From NCBI RefSeq assembly GCF_965279545.1, contig NZ_OZ257250.1, positions 3,534,001 through 3,598,000 on the forward strand: a stretch of DNA of 64,000 nt. The letters are read 5' to 3'. The notes below the pieces were generated by a model. That model worked only from the letters and a program-made list of their open reading frames with translations. It made no database searches and was not told where the DNA came from. Within the stretch, counting starts at the first letter, position 1, and the number at the start of each line of letters is the position of its first letter. Positions 15,805-24,124 of the stretch are shown here, one piece after another. Both the position numbers and the translations under genes were made by a program. The DNA is from Methylibium sp965279545. GTDB lineage: Bacteria; Pseudomonadota; Gammaproteobacteria; Burkholderiales; Burkholderiaceae_C.

Positions 15805-16428
15805 ATGGAAACCATCGCCGTCATCGACTTCGAAACCACCGGCATCTCGCCGGGCCAGGGCGCGCGCGCCACCGAGATCGCCGCGGTGCTGGTGCGGGGC
15901 GGGCAGATCGTCGGGCGCTACCAGAGCCTGATGAACAGCGGCGCCTGGGTGCCGCCCTTCATCGAGCAGCTCACCGGCATCAGCAACCGCATGCTCGAGC
16001 GCGCGCCGCCGGCCGAGCGGGTGATGCGCGAGGTGCTTGCCTTCACCGCCGGCTGCCCGCTGGTGGCGCACAACGCCGCCTTCGACCGCGGCTTCTGGCA
16101 GGCCGAGCGCGAGCGCGCGGGCTGTGACGAAGACGCGGCGCATGCCTTCGCCTGCACCCTGCTGCTGGCGCGCCGCCTCTACCCCGATGCGCTCAACCAC
16201 CGGCTCGGCACGCTGGCGCGGCTGCACGCGCTGCCCGACAGCGGCCGTGCTCACCGCGCGCTGGCCGACGCCGAGACCACCGCCCACCTGCTGCTGCGCA
16301 TGCAGAGCGACCTGCGCCAGCGCTACGCCACCGAGCTCGCCGAGCGCGCGGTCACGCATGCGCTGCTGGCGCGGCTGCAGCGCGCGCAGCGCACCGGGCT
16401 GCGGCACTGCCTGGCGGGGTCAGGCTAG
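15805..16428 (+). CDS. DEDD-family 3'-5' exonuclease (DnaQ-like)
   Basis: 207 residues. Exo I motif DFETTG (Asp8, Glu10), Exo II around HNAAFDRGF, and Exo III as HRALADAE, giving the DEDDh set of DnaQ/epsilon-type exonucleases. It is a stand-alone exonuclease domain, not the epsilon subunit with its polymerase-binding tail. The stop codon TAG (16426-16428) is shared with the left end of an IS630-family element: T and A are the target dinucleotide and G is the first base of the element. The uninterrupted sequence would also read TAG, so the protein is unchanged. Confidence 0.88.
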   Translation: METIAVIDFETTGISPGQGARATEIAAVLVRGGQIVGRYQSLMNSGAWVPPFIEQLTGISNRMLERAPPAERVMREVLAFTAGCPLVAHNAAFDRGFWQAERERAGCDEDAAHAFACTLLLARRLYPDALNHRLGTLARLHALPDSGRAHRALADAETTAHLLLRMQSDLRQRYATELAERAVTHALLARLQRAQRTGLRHCLAGSG

Positions 16429-17516
16429 TGTCCTGTCCCGTTAATTCGCCCGCACAGGCGGGCGAGCTTGTCTAGGATGGATTCGGCAGTCGCTGTCCAT
16501 GTGAACGGTTTGCAGGACTGGTTGTAGTTCTGGACGAAGCGATCGATCTTGTCGACCAAGTCCTTGACGCTGGTGAACGAGCCGCGGCGGATCGCGCGGG
16601 TCGTGATGATCGAGAAGAAGTGTTCGACTTGGTTGAGCCAACTCGAGTAGGTCGGCACGAAGTGCATGTGCCAGCGCGGGCGCTCGGCGAGCCAGGCGCG
16701 CACCTTCGGATGCTTGTGGCTGGCGTAGTTGTCGGCGATGCAATGGACATCGAGTTCGGTGGGCGCGGCCTTGTCGATAGCGCGCAGGAATGCCAGGAAC
16801 TCTTGATGTCGATGCCGCGGCCGGCATTGAGCCAGCACCTGTCCGCTCATCACGTCCAACGCCGCGAACAGCGTCGTCGTGCCATGGCGAACGTAGTCGT
16901 GCGTGACGCCTTCGACATACCCGAAGCCGAGCGGCAGCATCGGCTGCGTGCGCTCCAGCGCTTGGCATTGGCTCTTCTCGTCGACGCACAGCACCAGGGC
17001 GTTATCGGGCGGATTCAGGTACAGCCCGACCACATCGCGCAGCTTTTCGATGAAGAACGGGTCTGTCGACAACTTGAACGACTCGACACGATGGGGCTTG
17101 AGATTGAACGCTTGCAAGTAGCGTTGAACCGAGCTCTTGCTGATGCCCGTGGCACTGGCCAAGCCGCGCGTGCTCCAGTGCGTGTCGCCGTCGGCGGGCT
17201 TGGTGTGCAGCGTAGTCGAGATCAATTCGGCGACGCGTTCATCATCAACCGTGCGCGGGCGACCCGGGCGAAGTTCATCGTACAGGCCCGACAGCCGATG
17301 CGCCGCATACCGATCGCGCCACTTCGTGACGGTGCTGCGGTTGATGCCCAGATCACTCGACACACGCAGCGCCGCGGCACCACCTTCACATGCCAAAACG
17401 ATGCGCGCTCGCAGCGCCAGCGCTGCCGGCAGCGACCGCGAACGCGCAATCGAGACGAGTTCGGCGCGCTCTTCCTCCGTCAGTACGAGCTTGTCCTTCA
17501 CAGCAACGTTCGGCAT
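16425..17516 (-). CDS. IS630 family transposase
   Basis: 363 residues. N-terminal double helix-turn-helix (about 30-100, with SSDLGINRSTVTKWRDRY and a winged RPGRPRTVDD linker), then the RNase-H-like DDE domain: VDEKS (about 178), IADNYASHK (about 261) and WLNQVEHFF (about 297), so D-D-E is complete. The frame runs through the left terminal repeat and stops at TAG made from the TA target plus the next host base, so the last codon depends on the insertion site. Likely active as it shows no frameshift. Confidence 0.93.
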   Translation of the reverse strand: MPNVAVKDKLVLTEEERAELVSIARSRSLPAALALRARIVLACEGGAAALRVSSDLGINRSTVTKWRDRYAAHRLSGLYDELRPGRPRTVDDERVAELISTTLHTKPADGDTHWSTRGLASATGISKSSVQRYLQAFNLKPHRVESFKLSTDPFFIEKLRDVVGLYLNPPDNALVLCVDEKSQCQALERTQPMLPLGFGYVEGVTHDYVRHGTTTLFAALDVMSGQVLAQCRPRHRHQEFLAFLRAIDKAAPTELDVHCIADNYASHKHPKVRAWLAERPRWHMHFVPTYSSWLNQVEHFFSIITTRAIRRGSFTSVKDLVDKIDRFVQNYNQSCKPFTWTATAESILDKLARLCGRINGTGH

Positions 17517-17586
17517 GGCAGCATCCCTTCGCAGAATGCCTCAAACCATGCACGGGGCGTGCCTACAAACTATTGGGACAGAACAC
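16428..17586. mobile_element. IS630-family insertion sequence, apparently complete
   Basis: 1159 bp. Left terminal repeat GTGTCCTGTCCC (16428-16439) and right terminal repeat GGGACAGAACAC (17575-17586) are inverted with one mismatch, and similarity extends to about 15 of 19 bases. TA flanks both ends (16426-16427 and 17587-17588), the usual IS630/Tc1 target duplication; the restored target is CTAG. One intact transposase gene fills the element on the minus strand. Confidence 0.93.
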
Positions 17587-17678
17587 TAGGGCCTGTTCAC
17601 GCGACCGGAGGCACACGCCCTGGTGCGCACCCCCGGGACGCGGCCTCAAGTTCGCCGGCGCGGGGCCGACAACACGCC

Positions 17679-18410
17679 ATGACTCCCGCCCTCGCCGAGA
17701 CCCCGGCCGCCGTGCGCAACGACAAGTTGCACGAGCACAGCGCGCTGGTGCGCCGCATTGCCAAGCGCATGCGCGCGCGGCTGCCGGCGAACGTGGAGAT
17801 GGACGAGTTGCTGCAGGCCGGCCTGATCGGCCTCAACGAAGCCATCACCCGCTTCGAGGAAAGCTTCGGCGCCAGCTTCGACACCTACGCCTCGCGCCGC
17901 ATCGAAGGCGCCATGCTCGACAGCCTGCGCGCCACCGACACCCTGTCGCGCGACGCCCGCGCCCACCAGCGCGCCATCCGCGCCGCGGTGCAGGCGCTCG
18001 AACACCGCCTGCTGCGCGCCCCGCGCGCGATGGAAGTCGCCAGCGAACTCGGCTGGTCGCTCGCCCGCCTGCACGAGCGCCTGGTCGACGCCGGTGCCGC
18101 GGGCCAGCGCGCCGGCGACGCCCCGCTGGGCGACGAGGCCTCGGCCCACGGCGCCGACGACGACCTGCACGCGGCGGCCGACGAGCACGCCGACCCGCTG
18201 GCCGCCCTGCAGCGCCGCCAGCGCACCAGCGCCCTTGCGGCCGCCTTCGACACGCTGGAAGAGCGTGAGCGGCTGATGATGACGATGATCTACGAGCGCG
18301 GCCTCGACCACCAGGACGCCGCTCAGACCCTGGGCGTGAGCCCCTCGCGCGTGTCGCAGATGCACGCGACCGTGGTGCAGAAGCTCAAGCGGCGCTTGAA
18401 GGACTGGTAG
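17679..18410 (+). CDS. fliA: FliA-like sigma-28 family RNA polymerase sigma factor
   Basis: 243 residues from ATG 17679. Region 2 spans about 28-95 with MDELLQAGLIGLNEAITRF and FDTYASRRIEGAMLDSLRA, the pattern of flagellar sigma factors; region 3 at about 100-145; region 4 at about 190-240 with TLEERERLMMTMIYERG and a C-terminal HTH (LGVSPSRVSQMHATVV). By family it directs transcription of late flagellar and chemotaxis genes. No flagellar gene lies nearby, which is unusual for fliA. The IS630 element ends only 92 bases before the start, so the original promoter region may be separated from sequences further up. Confidence 0.82.
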   Translation: MTPALAETPAAVRNDKLHEHSALVRRIAKRMRARLPANVEMDELLQAGLIGLNEAITRFEESFGASFDTYASRRIEGAMLDSLRATDTLSRDARAHQRAIRAAVQALEHRLLRAPRAMEVASELGWSLARLHERLVDAGAAGQRAGDAPLGDEASAHGADDDLHAAADEHADPLAALQRRQRTSALAAAFDTLEERERLMMTMIYERGLDHQDAAQTLGVSPSRVSQMHATVVQKLKRRLKDW

Positions 18411-18432
18411 CGCGCCGTCGCGCTGTTGCCCG

Positions 18433-18564
18433 TCAGGCCTCGCGCGAGCCACGCTGCGCCCAGCGCGAACGGCACAGCGCCACGAACTCGATCGCGCCCC
18501 ACAGCAGGGTGCTGCCCAAGGCCAGCGCAGGGTGGGTGAGGGTCTGTCGGATGAGGCCGGCCAT
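18433..18564 (-). CDS. Small membrane protein, 43 residues
   Basis: ATG 18564 is preceded by AAGGGAG seven to eight bases upstream on the minus strand. One hydrophobic segment (about 10-30, ALALGSTLLWGAIEFVALC) and a basic tail. Convergent with the FliA-like gene. Unknown function; similar in build, though not clearly in sequence, to the 48-residue protein at 11353-11499. Confidence 0.5.
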   Translation of the reverse strand: MAGLIRQTLTHPALALGSTLLWGAIEFVALCRSRWAQRGSREA

Positions 18565-18668
18565 GGAAACTCCCTTGCCTGGGTGGGCCCGGAGCGGGCC
18601 GATGTCGGCTGACCCTAGCGGCGCTGTGTGACGCCTTGATGGCAGTGCGGTGAAGCCCGCCGCCGCGC

Positions 18669-19760
18669 GTGAAGAAGGCCGTGCCGGCGGCGGCGCGCCG
18701 CTATCCTGCGGCACTTGTTGCCGGACTGCGCTGCGTGATCCCTCCCGAGCTGGCCGAACTCGCCGAACTGCAGCGCATCGTCCAACAGGGCGGCGCGCAG
18801 CTGCAGCAGCGCGTGGTGTGCGAGGTGGATGTCGGCGGGCGCCGCTTTCCGGTCCATGCCATCACGCTGGGCAACCCGGACCCGGACGTGCCGGCGGTCG
18901 GTTTCTTCGGCGGCGTGCACGGGCTCGAGCGCATCGGCGCCGAGGTGGTGCTGGCCTGCCTGCGCAGCGTCGTGAACCGCCTGCCCTGGGACGTGCTGCT
19001 GCACCGCCAGCTCGAGGTGATGCGTCTGGTCTTCATGCCGCTGGTGAACCCCGGCGGGCTGTGGCGCGGCACGCGCGCCAACCCGCAGGGCGTGGACCTG
19101 ATGCGCAACGCGCCGGTCGACGCCGACGACCGCGCGCCCTTCCTGATCGGCGGTCAGCGGCTCAGCGCCGGCCTGCCGTGGTACCGCGGCGCGCTCGGCG
19201 CGGCGATGCAGGCCGAGAGCCAGGCGCTGTGCCGCGTGGTGGAGGAGGAGTTGCTGACGCGGCGCTTCAGCATCGCGGTCGACTGCCATTCGGGCTTCGG
19301 CCTGCGCGACCGCATCTGGTTCCCGTACGCGCACACCGCGCGGCCGATCCCGCACCTGCCGGAGATGCACGCGCTCAACCGCCTGCTCGACCAGACCCAC
19401 ACCCACCACCGCTATGTGTTCGAGCCGCAGAGCCGCCAGTACCTGGCGCACGGCGACCTGTGGGACCACCTCTACCTGCGCGCCTGCGAGCCGCCCGGTC
19501 GCGTGTTCCTGCCGCTGACGCTGGAGATGGGCTCGTGGCTGTGGGTCAAGAAGAACCCGCGCCAGCTGTTCACGCGCCAAGGCCTGTTCAACCCGCTGAT
19601 CGAGCACCGTCAGCAGCGCGTGCTGCGGCGCCACGTGGCGTGGCTGGACTTCATCGCCCGCGCCGCCTGCGGCCACGCCGGCTGGCTGCCGCGGGGCGCG
19701 GCGCGCGCCCGGCACCAGGAGCAGGCGCTGGAGCGCTGGTACCGGAGCGCGCGGCGGTGA
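18669..19760 (+). CDS. M14-family zinc carboxypeptidase / aspartoacylase-like protein
   Basis: 363 residues from GTG 18669; GTG 18735 (giving a start at VIPPELAELAELQ) is equally possible since neither has a clear ribosome binding site. Zinc site: GGVHGLERIG (His84, Glu87) and DCHSGFG (His207); NPGG at about 125 and TLEMGS with catalytic Glu286 complete the M14 set. The enzyme should cleave a C-terminal or acyl-amino substrate. The stop overlaps the next start in GTGA, so it is coupled to the hydrolase that follows. Confidence 0.8.
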   Translation: MKKAVPAAARRYPAALVAGLRCVIPPELAELAELQRIVQQGGAQLQQRVVCEVDVGGRRFPVHAITLGNPDPDVPAVGFFGGVHGLERIGAEVVLACLRSVVNRLPWDVLLHRQLEVMRLVFMPLVNPGGLWRGTRANPQGVDLMRNAPVDADDRAPFLIGGQRLSAGLPWYRGALGAAMQAESQALCRVVEEELLTRRFSIAVDCHSGFGLRDRIWFPYAHTARPIPHLPEMHALNRLLDQTHTHHRYVFEPQSRQYLAHGDLWDHLYLRACEPPGRVFLPLTLEMGSWLWVKKNPRQLFTRQGLFNPLIEHRQQRVLRRHVAWLDFIARAACGHAGWLPRGAARARHQEQALERWYRSARR

Positions 19761-20566
19761 GCACGTCCGCGCAGGCCGCGGTCCCGGCGACGCATACCGC
19801 TCCGTGGGTGCTGCTGCGCGGACTGACGCGCGAGGCACGGCACTGGGGCGAATTCGCTGCGCTGTTGCGCGCCGTGCAGCCCGGTGCGCCGGTCATCGCG
19901 CTCGACCTGCCGGGCAACGGCGGGCTGCATGCGCAGCGCAGCCCGGCCAGCGTGCCGGCGATGGCGGCGCACTGCCGCGCCGCGCTGCAGGCGATGGGCG
20001 TGGCGCCGCCCTACCGCGTGCTGGCGATGTCGCTCGGCGCGATGGTGGCGGTGGCCTGGGCGCATGCTCAGCCGCGGGAGCTGGCCGCGGCGGTGCTGAT
20101 CAACACCAGCCTGCGGCCCTTCGGCGCCTTTCATCAGCGGCTGCGGCCGTCGCAATACGCGACGCTGCTGCGGCTGGCGCTGACCGGCGCCGACGCCGCC
20201 GAATGGGAGCGCAGCATCCTGGGACTGACCAGCCAGCGCCGCCTCGGCACGGCGGAACGCGACGCGCTGCTGGGCGCGTGGACGGCGTGGCGGCGTGAAT
20301 CTCCGGTGTCTGGCGCCAATGCGCTGCGACAGCTGCTCGCCGCTGCACGCTATCGTGCGTCGCAGTCCCGCCCCGCGGTGCCCTTCCTGGTGCTCGCGAG
20401 CACACACGATGCGCTGGTCGATCCGCGCTGCTCGCGCCGGCTGGCGCAAGCGTGGGCACTGCCGATCGCCGAGCATCCGACCGCGGGCCACGACCTGCCG
20501 CTCGACGACGGCCCGTGGGTTGCACGGCAGGTCGAGCGTTTCGTGTGCACCTTGAAGGCGCCCTAG
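19757..20566 (+). CDS. Alpha/beta-hydrolase fold protein
   Basis: 269 residues, GTG start overlapping the upstream stop. Oxyanion segment LLRGLTREARHWGEF, strand LDLPGNGG, nucleophile elbow AMSLGA with Ser92 (an A-x-S-x-G variant of G-x-S-x-G), acid THDALVDP (Asp218) and GHDLPLDD (His245), so the triad is complete. No signal peptide. Substrate unknown; coupling to the M14-type gene suggests that they act on the same compound. Confidence 0.8.
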   Translation: MSTSAQAAVPATHTAPWVLLRGLTREARHWGEFAALLRAVQPGAPVIALDLPGNGGLHAQRSPASVPAMAAHCRAALQAMGVAPPYRVLAMSLGAMVAVAWAHAQPRELAAAVLINTSLRPFGAFHQRLRPSQYATLLRLALTGADAAEWERSILGLTSQRRLGTAERDALLGAWTAWRRESPVSGANALRQLLAAARYRASQSRPAVPFLVLASTHDALVDPRCSRRLAQAWALPIAEHPTAGHDLPLDDGPWVARQVERFVCTLKAP

Positions 20567-20714
20567 CGTCGCGGTTTGGTGCGCGTCCGACAGCCACGCG
20601 GCGTGCTGTCTCACAACGCCTTGCGTCATTTACTGCAGTGAGCGCGGTGCATGCGGCGCACACTCGACCGACAGGCGCTCGATCTCCCGGCGTCCCTTCC
20701 TCAGGAGCCACGCC

Positions 20715-21530
20715 GTGCTGATCAAGATCGGATTCGACATCGAGCTGTCCGTCGCATCGCCGATGACGCTCATCCACCTGCTGCATGTGCACCCGTCGCG
20801 CAGCCACGATCTGGTGGCGCCGGAGAATCTCTGGATCACGCCGTACTTCGGCAACGACGAGTACGTCGACGCCTTCGGCAACCAATGCGGGCGCGTCAAC
20901 GTGCCGCCGGGGGTCGGCTCGGTGCGCTTCACGAACGAAGCGGTCGTGCGCGACTCCGGCCTGCCCGACCAGACCGCCTACGGGGCCTACCAGCACGACC
21001 CGCGCGAGCTGCCGGTGGCGACGCTGCAGTTCCTGCTGCCCAGTCGCTACTGCGAAGTCGACAGCGAGCTGCTGAACTTCGCCTGGAACCAGTTCGGCAA
21101 CACCCCGCTGGGCTGGGCCCGGGTGCAGGCGATCTGCGACTTCGTGCACGGGCACATCCGCTTCGACTACCAGGCGGCACGCGCGAACCGCACCGCGCTC
21201 GAAGGCTTTCGCGAGCGCACCGGCGTGTGCCGCGACTTCGCGCACCTGGCCGTCACGCTGTGCCGCTGCATGAACATCCCGGCGCGCTACGTCACCGGCT
21301 ACCTCGGCGACATCGGCATCCCGCCGGTGCCCTACCCGATGGACTTCAGCGCGTGGTTCGAGGTCTACCTCGGCGAGCAGTGGTACACCTTCGATGCGCG
21401 CCACAACAAGCCGCGCATCGGCCGCATCGTGATGGGCCGCGGCCGCGATGCGGGCGACGTTCCCCTCACCATGGCCTTTGGGCAGAACCAGCTGGTGCGC
21501 TTCGAGGTGACGACCGAAGAGGTGTGGTGA
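20715..21530 (+). CDS. Transglutaminase-like family protein lacking the usual catalytic His
   Basis: 271 residues from GTG 20715 with CAGGAG 7-12 bases upstream. N-terminal beta-rich domain (1-110) with LLHVHPSR, then a transglutaminase-like core: TGVCRDFAHLAVTLCR places the nucleophile at Cys172, and MDFSAWFEVYLG and YTFDARHN give Ser212 where the family normally has His, and Asp227. The Cys and Asp are kept but the His position is Ser. Such proteins in bacteria act as peptidases or structural folds; activity here is uncertain. Probably monocistronic. Confidence 0.82.
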   Translation: MLIKIGFDIELSVASPMTLIHLLHVHPSRSHDLVAPENLWITPYFGNDEYVDAFGNQCGRVNVPPGVGSVRFTNEAVVRDSGLPDQTAYGAYQHDPRELPVATLQFLLPSRYCEVDSELLNFAWNQFGNTPLGWARVQAICDFVHGHIRFDYQAARANRTALEGFRERTGVCRDFAHLAVTLCRCMNIPARYVTGYLGDIGIPPVPYPMDFSAWFEVYLGEQWYTFDARHNKPRIGRIVMGRGRDAGDVPLTMAFGQNQLVRFEVTTEEVW

Positions 21531-21536
21531 TCCGGC

Positions 21537-22199
21537 TCAGGCCAGCACGCGCAGCAACCAGCGATTGAGGTCCACGATCTCCTGCGGGCACACCGAGTGC
21601 TGCATCGGGTACTCGTGCCACTCGACCGCACAGCCCAGCGCCTGCAGCGCATCGCGCGACGCGGTGGCGCGCGGCAACTGGATCACCGGGTCGTCGCGGC
21701 CGTGGGCCAGGAAGATCGGCACGTCGGCATTCGCGGCACTGCGCTCGGCGGCGGTCGTCGCGGCCAGCGGCAGGTAGCCGGACAGCCCTGCCAGCCCGGC
21801 CAGCCGCTCGCCGTGGCGCAGGCCGGTCAGCAGGGTCATCGCGCCGCCCTGCGAGAAGCCGGCGAGCACGATGCGCGAGCTCGGCATGCCGCGCGCGTTC
21901 TCGCGCTCGATCAGGGCCCGCACTTGCAGCAGCGAGGCGCGCAGGCCCGCCTCGTCTTCGTGGCGTGCCAGGTCGGTGCCGAGGATGTCGTACCAGGCGC
22001 GCATCACGTAGCCGCCGTTGATCGTGACCGGGCGCGTCGGTGCGTGCGGGAACACGAAGCGCGCGCCACCGACCGCGTCGAGGTCGAGCTCTTCGCAGAT
22101 CGGCACGAAGTCGTTGCCGTCGGCGCCCAGTCCGTGCAGCACGATGACGCTGGCCTTCGGCTGGTCGGTGGTCTGGATCTCGAGGGAGTCGAGCGGCAT
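21537..22199 (-). CDS. Carboxylesterase / phospholipase family hydrolase
   Basis: 220 residues. VIVLHGLGADGNDFVP (about 18-33) is the oxyanion-loop signature, GFSQGGAMTL (nucleophile Ser at about 114), AHGRDDPVI (Asp about 168) and a His in MQHSVCPQEI near residue 200; this is the family of E. coli-like YpfH and Pseudomonas carboxylesterase II. Cytoplasmic, broad esterase activity by family. Convergent with the transglutaminase-like gene, six bases apart. Confidence 0.88.
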   Translation of the reverse strand: MPLDSLEIQTTDQPKASVIVLHGLGADGNDFVPICEELDLDAVGGARFVFPHAPTRPVTINGGYVMRAWYDILGTDLARHEDEAGLRASLLQVRALIERENARGMPSSRIVLAGFSQGGAMTLLTGLRHGERLAGLAGLSGYLPLAATTAAERSAANADVPIFLAHGRDDPVIQLPRATASRDALQALGCAVEWHEYPMQHSVCPQEIVDLNRWLLRVLA

Positions 22200-22309
22200 C
22201 GTGGGCTCTCGGAGGGTTCGGTAAGGAGGGCGGATTCACGGTGATGCTAACCGTGGCATGCGAGTGCCGTCGCCTGCGGTACGCTCGCGCGCAGCAACCG
22301 GAGCCTGCC

Positions 22310-22888
22310 ATGCTGGTCCTGATCCTCGGCCTTGTTCTGTTCCTCGCCCCGCACTCGGTGCGCATCGTCGCGGAGCCCTGGCGCACGCGCACGCTGGCGC
22401 GTGTCGGCGAGGCGCGCTGGAAGGGCGTGTACGCGCTCGTCTCGATCGTCGGCTTCGTGCTGATGGTGTGGGGCTACGGCCTGGCGCGGCAGCAGCCGGT
22501 GGAGTTGTGGACGCCGCCGGTCGCGATGCGCCACATCGCGGCGCTGCTGACGCTGCTGGCCTTCGTGCTGGTCGCGGCGGCCTATGTGCCGGGCAACGGC
22601 CTCAAGGCGAAGCTGCACCACCCGATGGTGATCGGTGTCAAGACCTGGGCCTTCGCGCACCTGCTGGCCAACGGCAACCTGGCCGATGTGCTGCTGTTCG
22701 GCGCCTTTCTGGTGTGGGCGGCCCTGAGCTTTCGTGCTGCCCGCGGGCGCGACCGCGCGGCGGGGGTGCAGTACCCGCCCGGCCGCAGCGGCGCGACGGT
22801 GCTCACGCTGGTCGTCGGCGTGGTCGCATGGGCGGTGTTCGCCTTCTGGGGCCACGCCGCATTGATCGGGGTGCGGCCGTTCGGTTGA
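22310..22888 (+). CDS. NnrU family membrane protein
   Basis: 192 residues from ATG 22310 with GGAG nine bases upstream. Five or six hydrophobic segments; PHSVRIVAEPWR near the start, then RWKGVYALVSIVGF and HPMVIGVKTWAFAHLLANG, which are the conserved stretches of the NnrU family. Members are linked to nitrite/nitric oxide metabolism in some organisms and to isoprenoid or carotenoid enzymes (15-cis-zeta-carotene isomerase) in others; no such gene is next to it here. Confidence 0.85.
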   Translation: MLVLILGLVLFLAPHSVRIVAEPWRTRTLARVGEARWKGVYALVSIVGFVLMVWGYGLARQQPVELWTPPVAMRHIAALLTLLAFVLVAAAYVPGNGLKAKLHHPMVIGVKTWAFAHLLANGNLADVLLFGAFLVWAALSFRAARGRDRAAGVQYPPGRSGATVLTLVVGVVAWAVFAFWGHAALIGVRPFG

Positions 22889-22910
22889 CGGAAGCGCAGG
22901 CCCCGGCTGC

Positions 22911-23004
22911 GCGGCACTGCAGCCACCCCTCGGGGGGATCTCGGTCGGCAGCGGGCGGCTGTTCCGCCTCCTGGGGGCCCCCGCCGAGGGGCCCCCTCGT
23001 GCCC
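22911..23004. repeat. Dispersed GC-rich inverted-repeat element
   Basis: Begins with GCGGCACT and ACCCCTCGGGGGGATC (22925-22940), almost the same as 8257-8282 inside the second pqiA gene, and continues into GGGGGCC and GGCCCCC arms (about 22974-22996). It lies between NnrU and a small gene in non-coding DNA. I read it as a copy of a repeat family. Confidence 0.5.
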
Positions 23005-23073
23005 GCCCTCGGGGCGATGGTGGCGGTGCGCGGTCGCGGCGACATTGAAGGCACACCGCTCACGGAGGCCTTC

Positions 23074-23313
23074 ATGCTCAGCTTCAACTTCAGCACCCGC
23101 CTGTTCTCCCGCTCGCCGTCGGCCCTGGACGCGGTGCGGGCGCGCCGCGCCGCACGCGACGAGACCGACCTTGCCGAACTCGAGGAAGGCCTGCCCGCTT
23201 GCGGCTGGTTCGACTCGAGCTACGAGCTGCACCGTGGCCTCGCGGTCACCGAGCACGGCGGCCTGGAGGACGATGCCGCGGTGGCGCTGGCGGTGTCGAT
23301 CTGGCTGCATTGA
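23074..23313 (+). CDS. Hypothetical protein, 79 residues
   Basis: ATG 23074 has GGAGG six bases upstream. Sequence starts LSFNFSTRLFSRSPSALDAV, middle is acidic (DETDLAELEEGLPACGWFDSS), and the end has DDAAVALAVSIWLH. No membrane segment or signal. Unrecognised, but the strong ribosome binding site and even composition favour a real gene. It precedes tag by about 110 bases. Confidence 0.6.
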   Translation: MLSFNFSTRLFSRSPSALDAVRARRAARDETDLAELEEGLPACGWFDSSYELHRGLAVTEHGGLEDDAAVALAVSIWLH

Positions 23314-23424
23314 CGGGTGCCACCGGCTGCCGCCTCCCTTGGAGGGGGTCTTGCTCCCGCTCCAGCGGCAGCCAGGCAGATCCGCGGCGCACCCAGGCAT
23401 GATGCGCGCCGAGGAGTTCGCCGC

Positions 23425-24078
23425 ATGAGCAAGATCTTGCCCCCGGGCCTGTTCGACACGGCCGCCGACGGCGCGCCGCGCTGCGCCTGGTGCGCGGCCA
23501 GCCCGGCGTATCAGCACTACCACGATCACGAGTGGGGTTTCCCCGTCACCGACGACCGGCGCCTGTTCGAGAAGCTCTGCCTCGAAGGCTTCCAAGCCGG
23601 CCTGAGCTGGCTCACGATCCTGAACAAGCGCGAGAACTTCCGCGCCGCCTTCGCCGATTTCGATGCCGAGCGGCTGGTGCGCTACACCGCGCGCGACGTC
23701 GAACGGCTGCTGGGCGACGCCGGCATCGTGCGCCACCGCGGCAAGATCGAGTCGACCCTCAACAACGCACGGCGCGTGCTCGAACTGCGCGCCGAGTTCG
23801 GTTCGCTGGCCGCCTACGCCTGGGACCGCGAGCCCGCGCCGGCCTCGCGCCCGAAGCGCATGACGCTCGAGGCGCTGAAGGCGCAGACGACCTCGGCCGA
23901 ATCGGTGGCGATGAGCAAGGACCTGAAGAAGCGCGGCTGGAGCTTCGTCGGCCCGACCACCGTCTATGCCTTCATGCAGGCGATGGGCCTGGTCAACGAC
24001 CACCTCGACGGCTGCCACGTGCGCGAGCAGGCGCTTGCGGCACGGCGGCGCCAGCGGGCTTCATTGCGGGCCGGCTGA
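23425..24078 (+). CDS. tag: DNA-3-methyladenine glycosylase I
   Basis: 217 residues from ATG 23425 with GAGGAG ten bases upstream. RCAWC, YHDHEWGFPVTDD (about 32-45) and the C-terminal MGLVNDHLDGCH carry the Cys, His, His, Cys zinc site of Tag; QAGLSWLTILNKRENFR and SKDLKKRGWSFVGPTTVY are the helix-hairpin-helix and base-pocket segments, with catalytic Glu in the 35-60 region. Removes 3-methyladenine from alkylated DNA. About 10-20 residues longer than E. coli Tag, through both ends. Confidence 0.93.
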   Translation: MSKILPPGLFDTAADGAPRCAWCAASPAYQHYHDHEWGFPVTDDRRLFEKLCLEGFQAGLSWLTILNKRENFRAAFADFDAERLVRYTARDVERLLGDAGIVRHRGKIESTLNNARRVLELRAEFGSLAAYAWDREPAPASRPKRMTLEALKAQTTSAESVAMSKDLKKRGWSFVGPTTVYAFMQAMGLVNDHLDGCHVREQALAARRRQRASLRAG

Positions 24079-24124
24079 GCCCCGGCATGGGGCGGCCGCG
24101 GCGGGCCCGCAGCCGGGGGTACCG

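Noticed and set aside
13656..15872. Long minus-strand frame before clsB as an N-terminal extension
   Set aside because: It overlaps the EEP-phosphatase gene in another frame; the GTGA overlap at 14906 and the ClsB family start fit better.
16441..16989. Second minus-strand frame in the IS element as an accessory gene
   Set aside because: It is a shadow of the intact transposase frame; no programmed frameshift is needed.
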